64,000 nucleotides of DNA from Artocarpus heterophyllus (GCA_025403435.1 CM046353.1:15486836-15550835); one strand, 5' to 3'. Shown: positions 1-12,845, counted from the stretch's first letter. The notes: generated from the letters alone by a model not told the origin. Made by a program: numbers and translations.

Positions 1-864
1 GCAAAACCTAAAGTACTTCAAAAATTTACTTAATTCAAGACAGCCACCAAAAAGAACTTGAAATCACCACTTCCTAACTAAATTTACTTAAACGCTTTTG
101 TGGGGATGCTCCTAACATATTAACAGTCATTAGGTTCAAATATCTCATCAAAACTCAATAAAAAATGCCTTGAACTAACACCAAACATCCTATAAACTAA
201 AACTGCCCCTTACCTTGTCCTGGTTTTTTTTTTTTTTTTTTTTTTTTTTACAATTTGGCACCCATAAGTTGACAAACCACCAAGGAATTTTCTTTCTCTA
301 TCAAAATGTAGATGGAAAAATGAAGTTTCAGAGCTTGGAGATTTAGACTTATGGGTTTTTAGGTCTAAAAATGGCACCTAGTTGCTTATAAGCTTTTTAA
401 ACAACCAAGAACAAGCATTAATTTACTTGACCATGAAGTGGCTTCACCTTGGCTAGCTTAGTGTCCTTATTCAGTATATTTACCTCTTTAATAAGGTGTT
501 AAACATTCATACAAAAGCTCAAGTACTAATTAGATCATGGCTAATCATTTTGCCTACCAAATTTGGAGCATATGCTTGCACTGAAATTTTAGTACACTAC
601 ATCTTAGAGTTCTTAACCATGTTATCAAAACCGGTTATCTCTTCCTCCAGAACTCTTCTATAAATTATGAAACATGGAATAATAAATTTTGAAGCCACTT
701 ACAACCCAACAAATACCCTAATCGTGACTTAAAAATCCAAATACCGAAAATTTTGTCTTTAGGGTTTCTAGAGTATTCCAAGCAAGAAACTCGCGTGAAA
801 CTCACATCCTCCACTCATTATTGTTTTCATAGCTAAATATCATCGTCGTAAGGGACCTTACATC
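1..864. other. AT-rich non-coding sequence, probably inside the G0 3' LTR
   Basis: I see no supportable coding region. A run of 26 T lies at 224-249. The stretch lies directly beyond the part of the G0 LTR that is proven by duplication (865-1217), and other gypsy LTRs here are 2 kb or longer, so this is probably the rest of that LTR, running off the window. That is inference: the second LTR copy is cut before it reaches this part, so there is nothing here to align it with. Confidence 0.4.
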
Positions 865-1217
865 ATTAATGGATCCTTTTTGTTAACAAAATATACTAAA
901 CTCTCCAATTAGGTCAAAAGTGACCGTTTTCCCCTAGTTTTGTACCTTATAGGTATAATTGAGCTCCTTTATGCATTAAGTGCATTGTAATCCCTAAACA
1001 TCATTATTACAACTTCTTTTCCCTCATAACACTTACCAGATCTGCCTTCAAGAAACTTGTCATATTACAATACATTATACATAATCTAGTATCTAATACA
1101 TATTATCAATATGCTGATGCATTTTACATGGATAATCAACATATTAATCATATGCATGTCATCATAAAATCATGCAATGCATTGGTCAATCAGTATGTGA
1201 GAATTCTAGGCGTCACA
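865..1217 (-). repeat. G0 3' LTR, start portion
   Basis: This segment is repeated in the same orientation at 3268-3620 with scattered substitutions. Read on the minus strand, the LTR begins TGTGACGCC at 1217, directly after a purine-rich tract. Having the same sequence on both sides of a minus-strand pol remnant identifies it as a long terminal repeat. Confidence 0.75.
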
Positions 1218-3262
1218 ACTCTCCCATCCTTATAAAAATTTTGTCCTCAAAATTTCACTTACTAAATAGGTTTGGATACTTTGTTCTAATCTCATCCACT
1301 AATTCCCATGTTGCTTGTTCTACTTAATGACTCTTCCATAGGACCTTGACTAAGGATATCTTTTTGTTTCTTAGCTTTTTTTCCTTTATGTCCAAAATCT
1401 GAGCAGGTTTTTCTTCATAAGTCAAGTCCTCTTTAATATCTACATATTCCTGTTTTAGGACATGTGAAGGACTTGGCACATACTTTCTCAACAGGGACAC
1501 ATGGAAGACATCATGTACACCACCAAGTGAGAATGGTAAAGCCAATCTTTCTAACTCTTTCCACAATATCATAGGGACCAATGTACCTGGGACTCAATTT
1601 TCCATTTTTCCCAAATCTTTTTACTCCTTTCATTGGTGCAACTTTTAAAAAGACCTTGTCTGCTATAGCAAAATTCACATCCCTTCTCTTAGCATCTACA
1701 TATCTCTTTTGTCTGCTTTGAGCAACTTACATTCTTTTGCAAATCTTTTGAATTACCTCCTCAGTTTCCTATACCCAATCAGGCCCAAGATACATCTTCT
1801 CACCCATATCGTTCTAAAGAATTGGAGACCTAAATTTTCTATCATATAAAGCCTCATAAGGTGCCATACCAATAGTTGCTTGATAGCTATTATTGTACGA
1901 AAACTCAGCTAAAGGAAAATACTTATCCCAAGACTTCTAAAAATCAAGAACATATGCCCTCAACATATCCATCAAAATTTGAATAGTCTTCTCTAATTGA
2001 CCATCAGTTTGAGGATAGAATGATGTACTAAATGTTAACCTAGTCCCCATAGCTCTATGCAAACTCTTCCAAAAATTGGAAGTAAACTGAGAACCCCTAT
2101 CTGAAACAATGGTCACCAATATTCCATGCAATCTTACAATCTCCTTCACACACAATCGAGCATACTGATCCATAGAGTAATTAGTGCAAATTGAAAACAA
2201 AATGGGCTGACTTTGTTAATTTATCAATAATCACCCAATTGAATCATATCTACTCCTTGTGCTAGGTAACCTAGTCACAAAATCCATTGTAATATCCTCC
2301 CATTTCTATTGTGGAATCTCTAAAGGCTACAATTTTCTTGCTGGTCTATGATGTTGTCCTTTGACTTGTTTGGCATGTAAGACATTTTCCCACAAACTTT
2401 ACCACATCTCTCTTCATCTTTGGCCACCAATAAAAGGCTTTCAAATCGTTATACATCTTACTTGTACCGAGATGTATCGAATAAAGAGTGAGCTTCCTCC
2501 ATTATCTCTTTTTGAAGATCTCCATCATTCGGAACACAAAGCTTATTTCCAAGTCTCATCACTTCATCACTGGAAATCTAAAAACTCTTACTTTTCCTTG
2601 CATCAATCTTTCTCCTTATACGCCAAAAGAAAGGATCTAAACTCTGTCTTTGCTTGATCCTTCCTAATAGTGTGGGCTACAGTTTTATTGCAAATAACCT
2701 CTCAATTAACCCATATAGTATTATTTTCAACTCATATTTCTGCAAATCTTTAGCAATTGGCACCTGAATTAATGATATAGTTGACACACACTTTGAGAAC
2801 TTGCGACTTAAAGCATTTGCCACCACATTAGCTTTACTAGGATGATAGTTGATAAAGCAGTCATAATCCTTAATCAACTTTAACCATCGTCTCTACCGCA
2901 TATTTAATTCTTTCTGGGTGAAGAGATACTTTAAACTCTTATGGTTTGTATAAATCTCACACCTTTCCCCATATAAATAATGTCTCCATATCTTTAAGGC
3001 AAACACTACGATTGCTAGCTCCAAATCATCAGTTGGGTAATTCTTTTCATATTCTTTTAACTGGCGAGAAGCATAAGCTACAACTTTCCCATCTTGCATC
3101 ACTACACATCCTAACCCATTCCTAGAGGCATCGTTGTATAACATAAATCCCTTATTATTCACAAGAATAGTAAGAATTGGGGCCGTAACCAACCTTTTCT
3201 TCAACTCGTGAAAGCTACGCTCACATGCATCAGACCACTTAAACTACACATTTTTATGTATA
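1218..3262 (-). pseudogene. G0: gypsy pol fragment (RNase H, integrase, C-terminal tail)
   Basis: Read on the minus strand from 3262 down. The remnant opens at the end of the reverse transcriptase ([15 protein letters not shown]), passes RNase H ([11 protein letters not shown] near 3140; [20 protein letters not shown] near 3040), the integrase zinc-finger region ([18 protein letters not shown] near 2420; CLTCQ near 2380), the integrase core (VSDRGSQFTSNFWKSL near 2080; TDGQLEKTIQIL near 2000), and ends with the tail that follows integrase in Tekay/Del-type chromoviruses (VHDVFHVSLLRKYV; ISLVKVLWKSH near 1330). Gag, protease and most of the reverse transcriptase are missing. Stops and frameshifts break it into short frames. 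Residues 1218-1245 in plus coordinates hold the complement of the polypurine tract and the conserved 3' tail shared with T1. It cannot be functional. The clade assignment is by motif only. Confidence 0.85.
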
Positions 3263-3267
3263 ATGTA

Positions 3268-3620
3268 TAATGGATCTTTTTTGTTAAAAAAACTTATACT
3301 AAAACTCTCTGTTTAGGTTAAAAGTGACCATTTTCCCCCAATTTTGTACCTTATAGGTATAATTGAGTTCCTTTATCCATTAAATCCATGTAATCCCTAA
3401 ACATCATTATTATAACTTCCTTTCCATTATAACACTTACTAGATCCGCCTTCAAGAAACTTGTCATATTACAATACATTATACATAATATAGTATTTAAT
3501 GTCCACTAACAATGTGATGATGCATTTTAAATGAATAATCAACATATAAATCATATGCATATCATCATAAAATCATGCAATGCATTGGTCAATGAGTATG
3601 TGAGAATTTTGGGCATCACA
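3268..3620 (-). repeat. G0 5' LTR, truncated
   Basis: Second copy of the 865-1217 segment. On the minus strand it begins TGTGATGCCC at 3620 and stops after about 350 bp, where it joins the RNase H end of pol at about 3262-3268. No primer-binding site or gag follows. The deletion therefore removed the rest of the 5' LTR, the primer site, gag, protease and most of the reverse transcriptase. The flanking base run at 3621-3625 (ATAGA) would be the right target duplication; its partner lies outside the window. Confidence 0.75.
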
Positions 3621-6198
3621 ATAGAACAGTAGAAAGACCACCTTCCCATCCTTAATGTGTTTGTAAGCACATGGTTTGTCCATGTTTTATTTGAACCTAT
3701 AAATTTTGATCACTTGATCAAATCTTATGTTCCAAGAACGGGAAGCTTGCTTAAGTCCATAAATAGACTTTCGTAACTTACAGACTTTATTCTCTTGACC
3801 CTTAGCTTTGAACCCGTCTAGCTATAACATATATATGGTCTCATCATGATAGCCATTTAGAAAGGCCAGCTTGACATCCATTTGCCAAATCCTGTAGTCA
3901 AGAGTGGCAGCAATAGAAAAGAGAATGTAGATGGACTTAAGCATGGCTATAGGCAAAAATATTTGTATGTAATTGATTCCTTCCTTTTGTGTGTCCCTTT
4001 TCTATTAGTCTAGACTTATAGGTTTCAATTTTCCCATCTGTTCCTCTCCTTCTCTTATAGACCTACTTACGTCCTAGGGGTTTTACTCTTTCGGGAAGGT
4101 TCATAAGCTCCCAGCTTTCATTAGTCTTCGTAGACTTCATCTAAGTGTTTATAGCTTCAATCTAGAGCTTTGAATCAATATCCTCTATAGCCACTATGTA
4201 AGTGTGAGGAACCCTATCATGTTCAATCGGTTCAGCCAAATAAGCTTCACTGTTGAAGATATACCTCATGGATTGACGCTCAATCCTTGCACTATGCCGG
4301 AGCTCCTTATGTTGTTGTTCGGTCAGTTTTTCTACCATATTTGATTCGTTTCAACCAGAACCCACTAGGAGTGATCGAATAATTTGCTAACTCCTTGAGT
4401 ACTACTTTACTATAAGGCTTAAAGCTATTTGTGTAACTTTCCTTAGGGAAAGTCGCATTCGTTGAAACCACGATTTTTTTTCTTTTGGGTTATAAAAATA
4501 ACCTCCTTTAGTCCCTTTTGGATAGCCTACATACACGTACACTTTTGAAAATGCTTCCAACTTGTTAATTTCTTTTACAGGACATGAGCAAGACATCCCC
4601 ATATTCAAATATGGTTTAACGATGTCTTCCTACCTATCCACAACTCATGAGGAGTTTTAGGAACCAATTTTGAAAGCACATTATCTAAAAGATAACATGT
4701 GGTTTGTAGTGCATATCCCCAAAAGGACAAAGGTAACATCGAATAACTCATCATAGACCTAACCATATCCAACAAAGTCCTACTTCTTCTTTTAACCCCG
4801 ATATTCTTCTGTAGAGTGCCTGGCATAGTCAAATGGGATAAAATTCATTTCTTTAATAAGTAGCCTAAGAACTAATTAGAGAGGTATTCTCTACCTCGAT
4901 CAGATGAGGTGCCTTTATGGGCTTACCAAATTGCTTCTCTGCTTTAGCTCGAAACTCCCTAAACTTGTTAAAAGTTTTGCTCTTATGATGCATTAGGTAG
5001 ACATACCTATATCTTGAGTAATCGTCAATAAAAATGACAAAATACTCATACCCTCCTTATGCCTTGATGTTCATAGGACCACAAACATCACTATACACAA
5101 GTTCTAGAACCTTTTTGGCTCGATTGCCTTTAGACCCAAAAGGTTTTTTGGTCATTTTGCCCACAAACAAGATTCACATTATGGTCTAGATTTCACCTCT
5201 AAATGACTTAAAGTCAATCCCTTATCAACCTTTGAATCCCATTTAGGCTAATATGACCTAATCAAAGATACCTATTCAGGTTTGATAAAATATAAGTCAT
5301 TTTGGACATCCACTACAGAAAAGAGATTTGTTTTTATGAATCACAACTTTATTATTAAAAGAAACTAAATAAAAGTCTTTAAATAAACAAATGATAAAAA
5401 TTAAATTCCTTTTAAGTGTAGGAACATAAAAACAATCCTTCAAAACTAAAGTGCTATAGCTATTAAAGTAAAGATGGACATCTCTCACTGCTTCAGCCAA
5501 CACTAAGGATCCATCGCCCATCGAAGTGTGAAACGCTCATGCAGCAGAATTCTCACTTACTTGACCCCTGCATAGAAATACAAAGATGAATAGTTGCTCC
5601 AGAATCTATGACCCAAGTGTTATTTGATTCCTCAACTAAACAGGTCTCAATAACCAGAAGTTTGCACTCACCTCCTTTGGATTGAAAGTCCTTGCAATTC
5701 TTTTTTATGTGCCCAACCTTCCCGCAGAAGAAACACTTTAGTTTCTCTGGGTTCCTCTTCTTTTTCTTTTAATCCATGCCTTTTTCCAGAGCAGAAGACT
5801 TCCCATTCTTAACCTTTTTCTTCTTTCTATTCCTAGAATTAGGATTGGAACCAGATGCAACCGTCAAGTTCACCTCGCCACTAGCCAGAGCTTCCCTAAT
5901 TAGATTTTCAAACTCATATAACTACTTCGTTAGCTCTGTTATGGTTACATCTTGTCTATTGCTCAAGTTATCTGAAGCTCTAAATAGGATGAACTCCTTA
6001 GAAATCATCTCAAAGACCATAGTGATCTATGACTTAGCATCAATGTCAACTCCATGGGTTTGAGCCTCAACGAAGTAACACATGACCAACATCATATGCT
6101 TCTTTACAGGCATCCCCTGACAATGTTTAACTTAAAAATCTTCTGAAGACCCCTTGCTACTTTTTCAAGGCTTGGCCTCCAAACATGTTATCAAGATT
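3621..6198 (-). pseudogene. C0: Ty1/copia gag-pol relic, main part
   Basis: Read on the minus strand from 6198 down: the end of gag (QILDNLDNMFGGQA joins across T1), a CCHC zinc knuckle (CFFCGKVGHIKKNC, about 5740-5695), the protease start (WVIDSGATIHLC-like near 5610), the GAG-pre-integrase domain (5521-5297), the integrase core (PLSFWGYALQTTCYLLD near 4720), the integrase C-terminus (KVYVYVGYPKGTKGG near 4540), and the first part of the reverse transcriptase (IWQMDVKLAFLNGY near 3880; [12 protein letters not shown] near 3760). It stops at 3621, where G0 is inserted, just before the YVDD active site. Domain order gag-PR-INT-RT is copia. Wording is very close to C2, so it is probably the Tork clade. 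Many stops and frameshifts; dead. The 5' end of gag continues at 13471-13740 beyond T1. Confidence 0.85.
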
Positions 6199-6203
6199 AT
6201 CCA

Positions 6204-6243
6204 TGTAATGACATCTGTGACGTCCAAATTAAGGGGCGTTTCA
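6204..6243 (+). repeat. T1 5' LTR remnant (40 bp)
   Basis: It begins TGTAATGAC directly after the target duplication and ends AAGGGGCGTTTCA, matching the last 40 bp of the 3' LTR (13426-13465) with three differences visible. The full 3' LTR starts TGTAAC at 11107, and the shared end piece also starts TGTAAC at 13426. A deletion between these two short repeats inside the 5' LTR explains a 40-bp LTR with a perfect target-site junction. Confidence 0.8.
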
Positions 6244-6248
6244 GGCTT

Positions 6249-6260
6249 TGGTATCTGAGC
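6249..6260 (+). other. T1 primer-binding site (initiator tRNA-Met type)
   Basis: TGGTATCTGAGC differs at one base from TGGTATCAGAGC, the usual plant site complementary to the 3' end of initiator tRNA-Met. It lies 5 bp after the 5' LTR end. Confidence 0.8.
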
Positions 6261-6447
6261 GATTTTCTGATTACAATTCATATCGCCACACGTCAATCCA
6301 AGTCCTCCAAGTAAGTTAGATATATTGATGTAAGTATGATGATAAGATTAAGGTTTGAATGTTTAATGATTAACGACATAGTAGTGAAAGCATGTCTCAT
6401 AAATGGAAGATTATTTTCTAAGTCTTAATTCTTTTAGGAAATTAACG

Positions 6448-9400
6448 ATGGATGGACATAGAAGAATGCAGACTCGCACCTAAACTAACGAAAGAGTCAT
6501 GACGATGATCACTGAACTGCAAAGGCAGCTAGAGGATCAAAGAAGGGAGATTGCTGCTTTAAGGGCCAATGGCCAGAATGATGAACAACGAGGCAATGAT
6601 GTGCCTCCTCCTCCTCCTCCACAGCCTCAAGTCAATGAAGTTCCAGCTCCCACTGCTGAACTAAGAGCAGCATATCAGGAACCCTTACTGGTCAGATGGA
6701 AGAGGGTCAAGCCAGCAAACTTCGAGGGTTCTAAGGATCTGCTTGTAGCTCAGGGATGGTTAAAGACGATCGAAGCCACCCTAAGACTTATGGATTTCAC
6801 AGACAACAAGAAGGTTCTCTGTGCCTCGTACTGCCTCACTATGGAGTCCAGAATTTGGTGGGATGGCATCGAACAGAGTAGGAATGTTGAAAAGATGACA
6901 TGGACTGACTTTTTTCATGAGTTCAACACGAAGTTCTTCCACATGAATGTCACGAGGAAACATTATGAGGAGTTTGAAAGCTTACGCTAAGGGGATATGT
7001 CAGTCATAGATGTGGTGACAAAGTTTGACCAGCTTGCTCGTCTATGCCCAGGGATGGTTATTAATGAAGGTGAAAGGGTCAGAAGGTTGATCAGAGCTCT
7101 TAGGCCAGACATTGTTGCAATTGTTGATGGGGCAAGTCCGCCAAGGACCCAAGAACAGGTTGTCATGAGAGCCCAACTTGCTAAGTTTCATCTGTCAAAG
7201 TTAAGAAGGAACCAGCCTCAGCCCAACCAGCAAGCCAACAATGCAAACAACTAGAACCGCCCTCCCCACAGGAACAACAGCAACAACAACAACCAGAACT
7301 AGAGGAACAATAAGAGGAAGGGCAATCCTCAACAACAGCAGGGCCAGGACAATAAGAGGCACAATGATGGTCAGCGCAACAACAATGACAGGCGATTTCA
7401 ACCATGTGCCAAATGTGGAAAGAAACATCCAGGGGAATGCCGATTGGGGACAAACCAATGTTTCATATGTGGGCGTGAAGATCATTTTGTTAAGAACTGC
7501 CCCAAGCTGATGAATGCTAGTGCCCCGCAAAGAGCTCCTCCTCAAGCACAACTGCATCAGATGCAAGCCTCCCTTGAAGGGCCACTAATTAGTCAAGGGA
7601 GAATTGAAGCCCCATCGATGAATGCCCGAATCTATGTCATGACAAAAAAACAAGTGGCTGCTGAAGCCTCCAATGTGGTCACAGGTAAGATAATAAGCTT
7701 ATCTAATGATGTTTATGTTCTTTTTGATATGGGTGCCACACATTCTTTTATGTCTATGTCACATGCTAAGAAGTTAGGGGTTCGTTTAGAGCCTATGAGA
7801 CAGTGATTCACTACGACACTACCCTCCGGGGAAGTGATATTATCCACGCACTGTTTACGTGATGTACCCCTATAGATTTCTAATAGGGAACTTTTCATCA
7901 ACCTCATTGTGATCGACATGCATGATTACGACATGATTCTTGGGATGGATTTCCTAAGCAAGTATAATGCCTCAATCAAATGCTGGAAACGAAAGGTGAT
8001 CTTCCATCCTGAAGGTGATTAGAAGTTCATTTTTGTTGGCGAGACCAGAAAGAAACCCAGCATGTTTCTATCGGCAATGAAAGCAAGGAAGCTTTTAACA
8101 AGTGGCTGCATGGGCTGTCTGGCAAACATTGTAGAAAAAACCCAAGAAGGAAAGACAAGAATTGAAGATGTGCATGTTGTTCATGAATATGAAGATGTGT
8201 TTCTTGATGATCTAACGAGTCTACTGCCAGAAAGAGAAGTTGAATTTGAGATTGAGCTTGCTCCAGGCACCGATCCAATCTCAAAAGCACCATATAGAAT
8301 GGCCCCGATAGAATTAAAGGAGCTTCACATGCAATTAAAGGAGCTACTTGACAAAGGATTTATTAGGCTAAGTCACTCACCGTGGGGTGCTCCGGTCTTG
8401 TTTGTGAAAAAGAAGGATGGCACTATAAGGCTCTGCATCGACTACAGAGAGCTGAATAAGGTGACGATCAAGAACAAGTACCCGTTGCCTCGAATTGATG
8501 ATTTGTTTGATCAGCTCAAGGGTGCATCGGTGTTCTCAAAGATTGATCTACAATCAGGGTATCACCAGTTGAAGATTAAAGAAGGAGATGTCCCCAAGAC
8601 TGCTTTCAGGTAGAGGTATGGTCACCATGAATTTGTGGTTATGCCTTTCGGTCTGACGAATGCACCTGCTACCTTTATGGATTTAATGAACAGGGTATTC
8701 AAGGATTTCCTCGATAAATTTATTGTTGTATTTATCGATGATATTATTGTCTATTCAAAGAATCACGAAGAGCATGATGAGCATTTAAGAATTATGCTGG
8801 AGACTTTAAGAAGACACCAGCTATATGCAAAGTTCTCCAAATGTGAGTTTTGGCTTGATAAAGTGTCATTCTTGGGGCATGTTATTTCAAAGGATGGGAT
8901 TATGGTGGACCCTGCTAAAGTAGAAACTGTACTTAATTGGAAGCAACCGATGAATGCAAGTGAAATAAGCAGCTTCTTGGGTCTAGCGGGTTACTATCGG
9001 AGATTCGTAGAAGATTTCTCCAAGATAGCAGCTCCACTCACAAACTTGACTCGCAAGGGAAAGAAGTATGAATGGACGGATGCATGTGAAAAGAGTTTTC
9101 AAGAACTGAAGAAAAGATTAACAACGGCTCCAGTGTTGGCAATTCCTGAGGGAAATGATGGGTTCGTAATCTATAGTGATGCTTCAAAGATGGGCCTAGG
9201 AGCTGTATTAATGCAAAATGAAAAGGTAATTGCTTATGCTTCAAGACAACTAAAGGATTATGAAAAGAACTATCCTACTCATGACCTCGAGTTAGCAGCA
9301 GTCGTTTTTGCGTTGAAGATATGGAGACACTATTTGTATGGAGTCTAATGCAAGATCTTCACTGATCATCAAAGTCTGAAGTACTTCTTCATGCAAAAAG

Positions 9401-11070
9401 ACCTGAACATGAGACAACAAAGATGGTTAGAGTTGGTGAAGGATTATGATTGTGAAATCCTTTATCATCCTGGTAAAGCTAACCGAGTGGCTGATGCTCT
9501 AAGTAGGAAGTCAGTTGCCACGTTGATGTCAATGCAAGCAATGTCTCCACCTTTAAGGAAGGAAATTCTAGACTTCGGTTTAGAACTTATAGCAGGCCAG
9601 CTATCAGTACTCTCTCTTTCTCTGACGATGTATGATGAAATTCGGAGTAAGCAAGATGACGACGTAAGCCTTGTAAGGATCAAGCAAGAAATTAAAGAAG
9701 GAAAATGTCAAGAGTTTCGTATTGCGGATGACGAAACTCTGTACCTTAAGGACCGTTTATGTGTTCCCAATATTGATGATTTAAGGGAAAGGATCTTGGC
9801 AGAAATTCATGACACACCTTACTCTATTCATCCAGGTGCAACAAAGATGTATAATGATCTAAAGGGTAACTTCTGGTGGTTTGGAATGAAACGTGATGTT
9901 GCAAAGTATGTGAAGAGATGTATGACATGTCAGCAAGTAAAGACTGAACACCAAAGACCTGGTGGTGAACTGCAGTCTATCCAAATACTAGAATGGAAAT
10001 GGGAAGAAATAGCAATAGATTTCATTACCGGCTTACCCAGAACTACGAACGGTTATGATGCAATTTGGGTAGTTATGGATCGGCTGATGAAAACGACGCA
10101 TTTCATTCCTATCAAGATCACTTACTCTATGGAACGGTTAGCGAAACTCTATGTTAAGGAGATTGTACGACTTCATGGGATTCCCAAGTCAATTATCTCA
10201 GATCGTGATGGCAGGTTCACATATAAGTTTTGGAAGAGTGTATAGACTGCAATGGGAACCAGGCTTCATTTCAGTATGGCTTTTCATCCTCAGACTGACG
10301 GCCAAACAGAGAGGACGAACTTTATTCAAGAAGATATGCTACAGGCTTGTTCTCTCGATTTTAAGACCAGTTGTTGTAAAATGTTGCCATTAGTAGAGTT
10401 TGCTTATAACAACAGCTTTCAGGCGACAATTGGAATGGCACCATATGAAGCGCTGTATGGACGAAAATGCAGGTCACCTATATGTTGGCATGAAGCTGGT
10501 GAAAAGAAGTTGATGGAAAGCGTAGATGCTGAAAGAACCGACTTTGTGAATGAAACTTCTAAGATGATAAAGTTGATAAGAAGAAGAATAAAGATCGCTT
10601 AAAGCCATCAAAAGAGTTATGCTGACAAAAGAAGAAGACCTTTAGAATTCACCGTAGGTGAATATGTGTTTCTGAAAGTTGCACCAATGAAAGGGGTTAT
10701 GAGGTTTGGGAAGAAAAGCAAGTTAAGCCCAAGATTCATCGGTCCTTATGAAGTTGTTAAACGAATAGGCAAAGTAGCTTATCAGCTGAAGTTGCCATCT
10801 GAAATGTCTGTAATGCACAATGTATTTCATGTCTCCATGCTCAAGAAGTATGTTTCGGACCCTACGTATGTGATTGAGCCACAAGTAATTGAGATACGAG
10901 AAGATTTAAGTTATGAAGAAAAGCCAATGAAGATACTTGATCGGAAAACCAAGACTTTGAGGAATAAAGAAATTCCATTGGTCAAGGTGTTATGGCAAAA
11001 TCAACAAGTTGAAGAAGCTACATGGGAACGTGAAGATGACATGAAAGTTATGTATCTATATTTATTCTAA
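6448..11070 (+). pseudogene. T1 gag-pol, single frame with 11 stops
   Basis: One reading frame from ATG 6448 to TAA 11068-11070, about 1,540 codons, with no frameshift. Gag runs to about 7510 and ends in two zinc knuckles (CAKCGKKHPGEC; CFICGREDHFVKNC). Protease near 7725 reads LFDMGATHSF, so the usual DTGA is DMGA. Reverse transcriptase about 8270-9000 keeps [10 protein letters not shown] (8734-8763). RNase H about 9160-9510 has [10 protein letters not shown] and [15 protein letters not shown]. Integrase about 9780-10600 has the zinc-finger region ([17 protein letters not shown]) and core residues in [17 protein letters not shown] and TNFIQEDMLQA. The tail ends VKVLWQNQQVEEATWE. In-frame stops lie at 6481, 6988, 7252, 7300, 7804, 7873, 8020, 8611, 9346, 10243 and 10600. 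Most stand where Gln (CAA/CAG) or Arg (CGA) is expected, pointing to C-to-T changes. The protein would act in virus-like particles to copy and integrate the element; this copy cannot make it. The start was chosen because the frame is continuous from that ATG. Confidence 0.9.
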
Positions 11071-11092
11071 GTTTCGAGGATGAAACTTTTAT

Positions 11093-11106
11093 AAGGTGGG
11101 GAGAAT
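11093..11106 (+). other. T1 polypurine tract
   Basis: AAGGTGGGGAGAAT directly precedes the 3' LTR. It would prime plus-strand DNA synthesis. The upstream block TTTCGAGGA plus TTTTATAAGG is shared with G0 and with the L element. Confidence 0.8.
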
Positions 11107-11356
11107 TGTAACAACCGCCTATGTTATGTAACGGACCACGTTAAGTTAGTAACGTTATTAAGAAATTTTTTATTAATAAATTACGTTATATGATATGATA
11201 TGTGATGTGCATGTTACTAACTTTTTATATCAAGTTTTGTGACAGGTGACGACCGCATGGGATCGTTGTGCTCTAGTGTTAATGTGAAATTTTGAATGTA
11301 TGTTTATTTATGATGCAATAATGTATGAATGTTTTATTGTATGGCATTTAAGGACA

Positions 11357-11484
11357 GTTCGGCAGGCCAACTTTTAAAATCGACAGGCCAAACAATCTGC
11401 CCGAGATCGGTAGGCCGAAGAGACCAATCGGCAGGCCGAACTTGTGGAACCGACAGGCCGAAGGGGAATATCGGTAGGCCAAAA
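11357..11484 (+). repeat. TTCGGCAGGCCGAA-type motif cluster in T1 LTR
   Basis: Six copies at 21-27 bp spacing, all with core GGCAGGCC, GACAGGCC or GGTAGGCC. The best copy (TCGGCAGGCCGAAC, near 11428) is an inverted repeat, TTCGGC / GCCGAA, around AG. Similar clusters occur in the LTRs of G2, G3 and C2. Confidence 0.8.
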
Positions 11485-12845
11485 ACACGGCTGACGAGCA
11501 GTCAGCAGAAATCTCTCCAAAATTATGGCTAAGTTAATTACGTTAATTGGATGATTTAATGTGATTAATTGGCATAATTAAGGATTGATATTATCAGTTA
11601 AGGAAATTAAAGGGGTTTGACCTGCATTGATTTGTGTCAATTTAAATGGTTTCCAATTTTAAATGGGCAAAACATGGAAAGTTGTGAGTGATTGTTTGGT
11701 TTCCTCTTTTCTTTCCTTTCTCCACGCCTCTTGCCTCCCTCAACAGTCAGAAAATTCTGACTTAATGAAGGGAATTGAATTCCCATCAATTATGTTTATT
11801 ACGTTAAAAATTTTAACGTTTCCTTTTTCATTATTTTCTCTCCTTCTCATGTTTTCCTCTCTCAAAATTCTAAGACATTTGTTTCTCTCTTCCTCTTCTC
11901 TTCTCCACAAGTTCTTCCTCTCTCTCTCTCTCTCACGAAAATTCTCTGCAAATATTGAAAGAAAAAGTCTTGTTTCGTTGGTTAAAATTCAAGAATTTTG
12001 AGAAGAAACTTCAAGGTATGAATTCAGTTTTTCTGGTGTTTTTGAAAAGAAATTCTTCTCCTCGTTTCGTCTACAATATCTTTCTATAGGTATTGTGTTT
12101 TGTCTCAAATTTTTAAATGTGATGTTATGCATATATGTTATATGGTGTTTTTCTAATTTCATGTCATATGAATGATTTATGAAAAATGAATATTTCTGTC
12201 TTCTACTCTTCACAGTAATGTTACTGTTTAATTTTGAAGTATGAAAAATATAATGATTATTCAAGAGGCAAATGAATGATGTTTTCATGAAAAGTTGTTA
12301 AAATATGCATATGTATGAGTGTGTATGATGAATGTATTTTATGTTATGAAATTTTTATGAGATGACAATGAGAAAACTATTTTAATAATGCTATTTTTGG
12401 ATTTTGTTTATAAAATGTTATATGTTATATATATATATATATAAATGATTTTATGATAATGAAATGATTTTATGAAAATAAGATGTTTGTATGAATTATT
12501 AAATTAAAGTATATGTGTTTTGAATTATTAGAAAACGTTTTTCAAAAAGATTTTCATGTTTATAATGAATGAAATGTTTTGATTTTTAAGGGAGCATGTT
12601 ATGAATAGCGTTTATATGTTTTGATGATAATTTTATGATGATGATTATGAGATATGTTTGTAAAATGTGATGAATGTATATGAGTATTATATGTATGAAT
12701 GTTATGAGAATGGATATTTCATGATATGTATTAATGTATTGCATCTTTAAATGGATAATGGCATGAACACTCAAGGAACAAGCACTACGAGACTGCGGCG
12801 TCATCATCAAGAGCACTTATTTTTAAGGTTTAGTAAGCTAGCGTT

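Noticed and set aside
7181..7566. Cys- or Val-rich antisense frames
   Set aside because: They are shadows of the Gln/Asn-rich linker and zinc-knuckle part of T1 gag.
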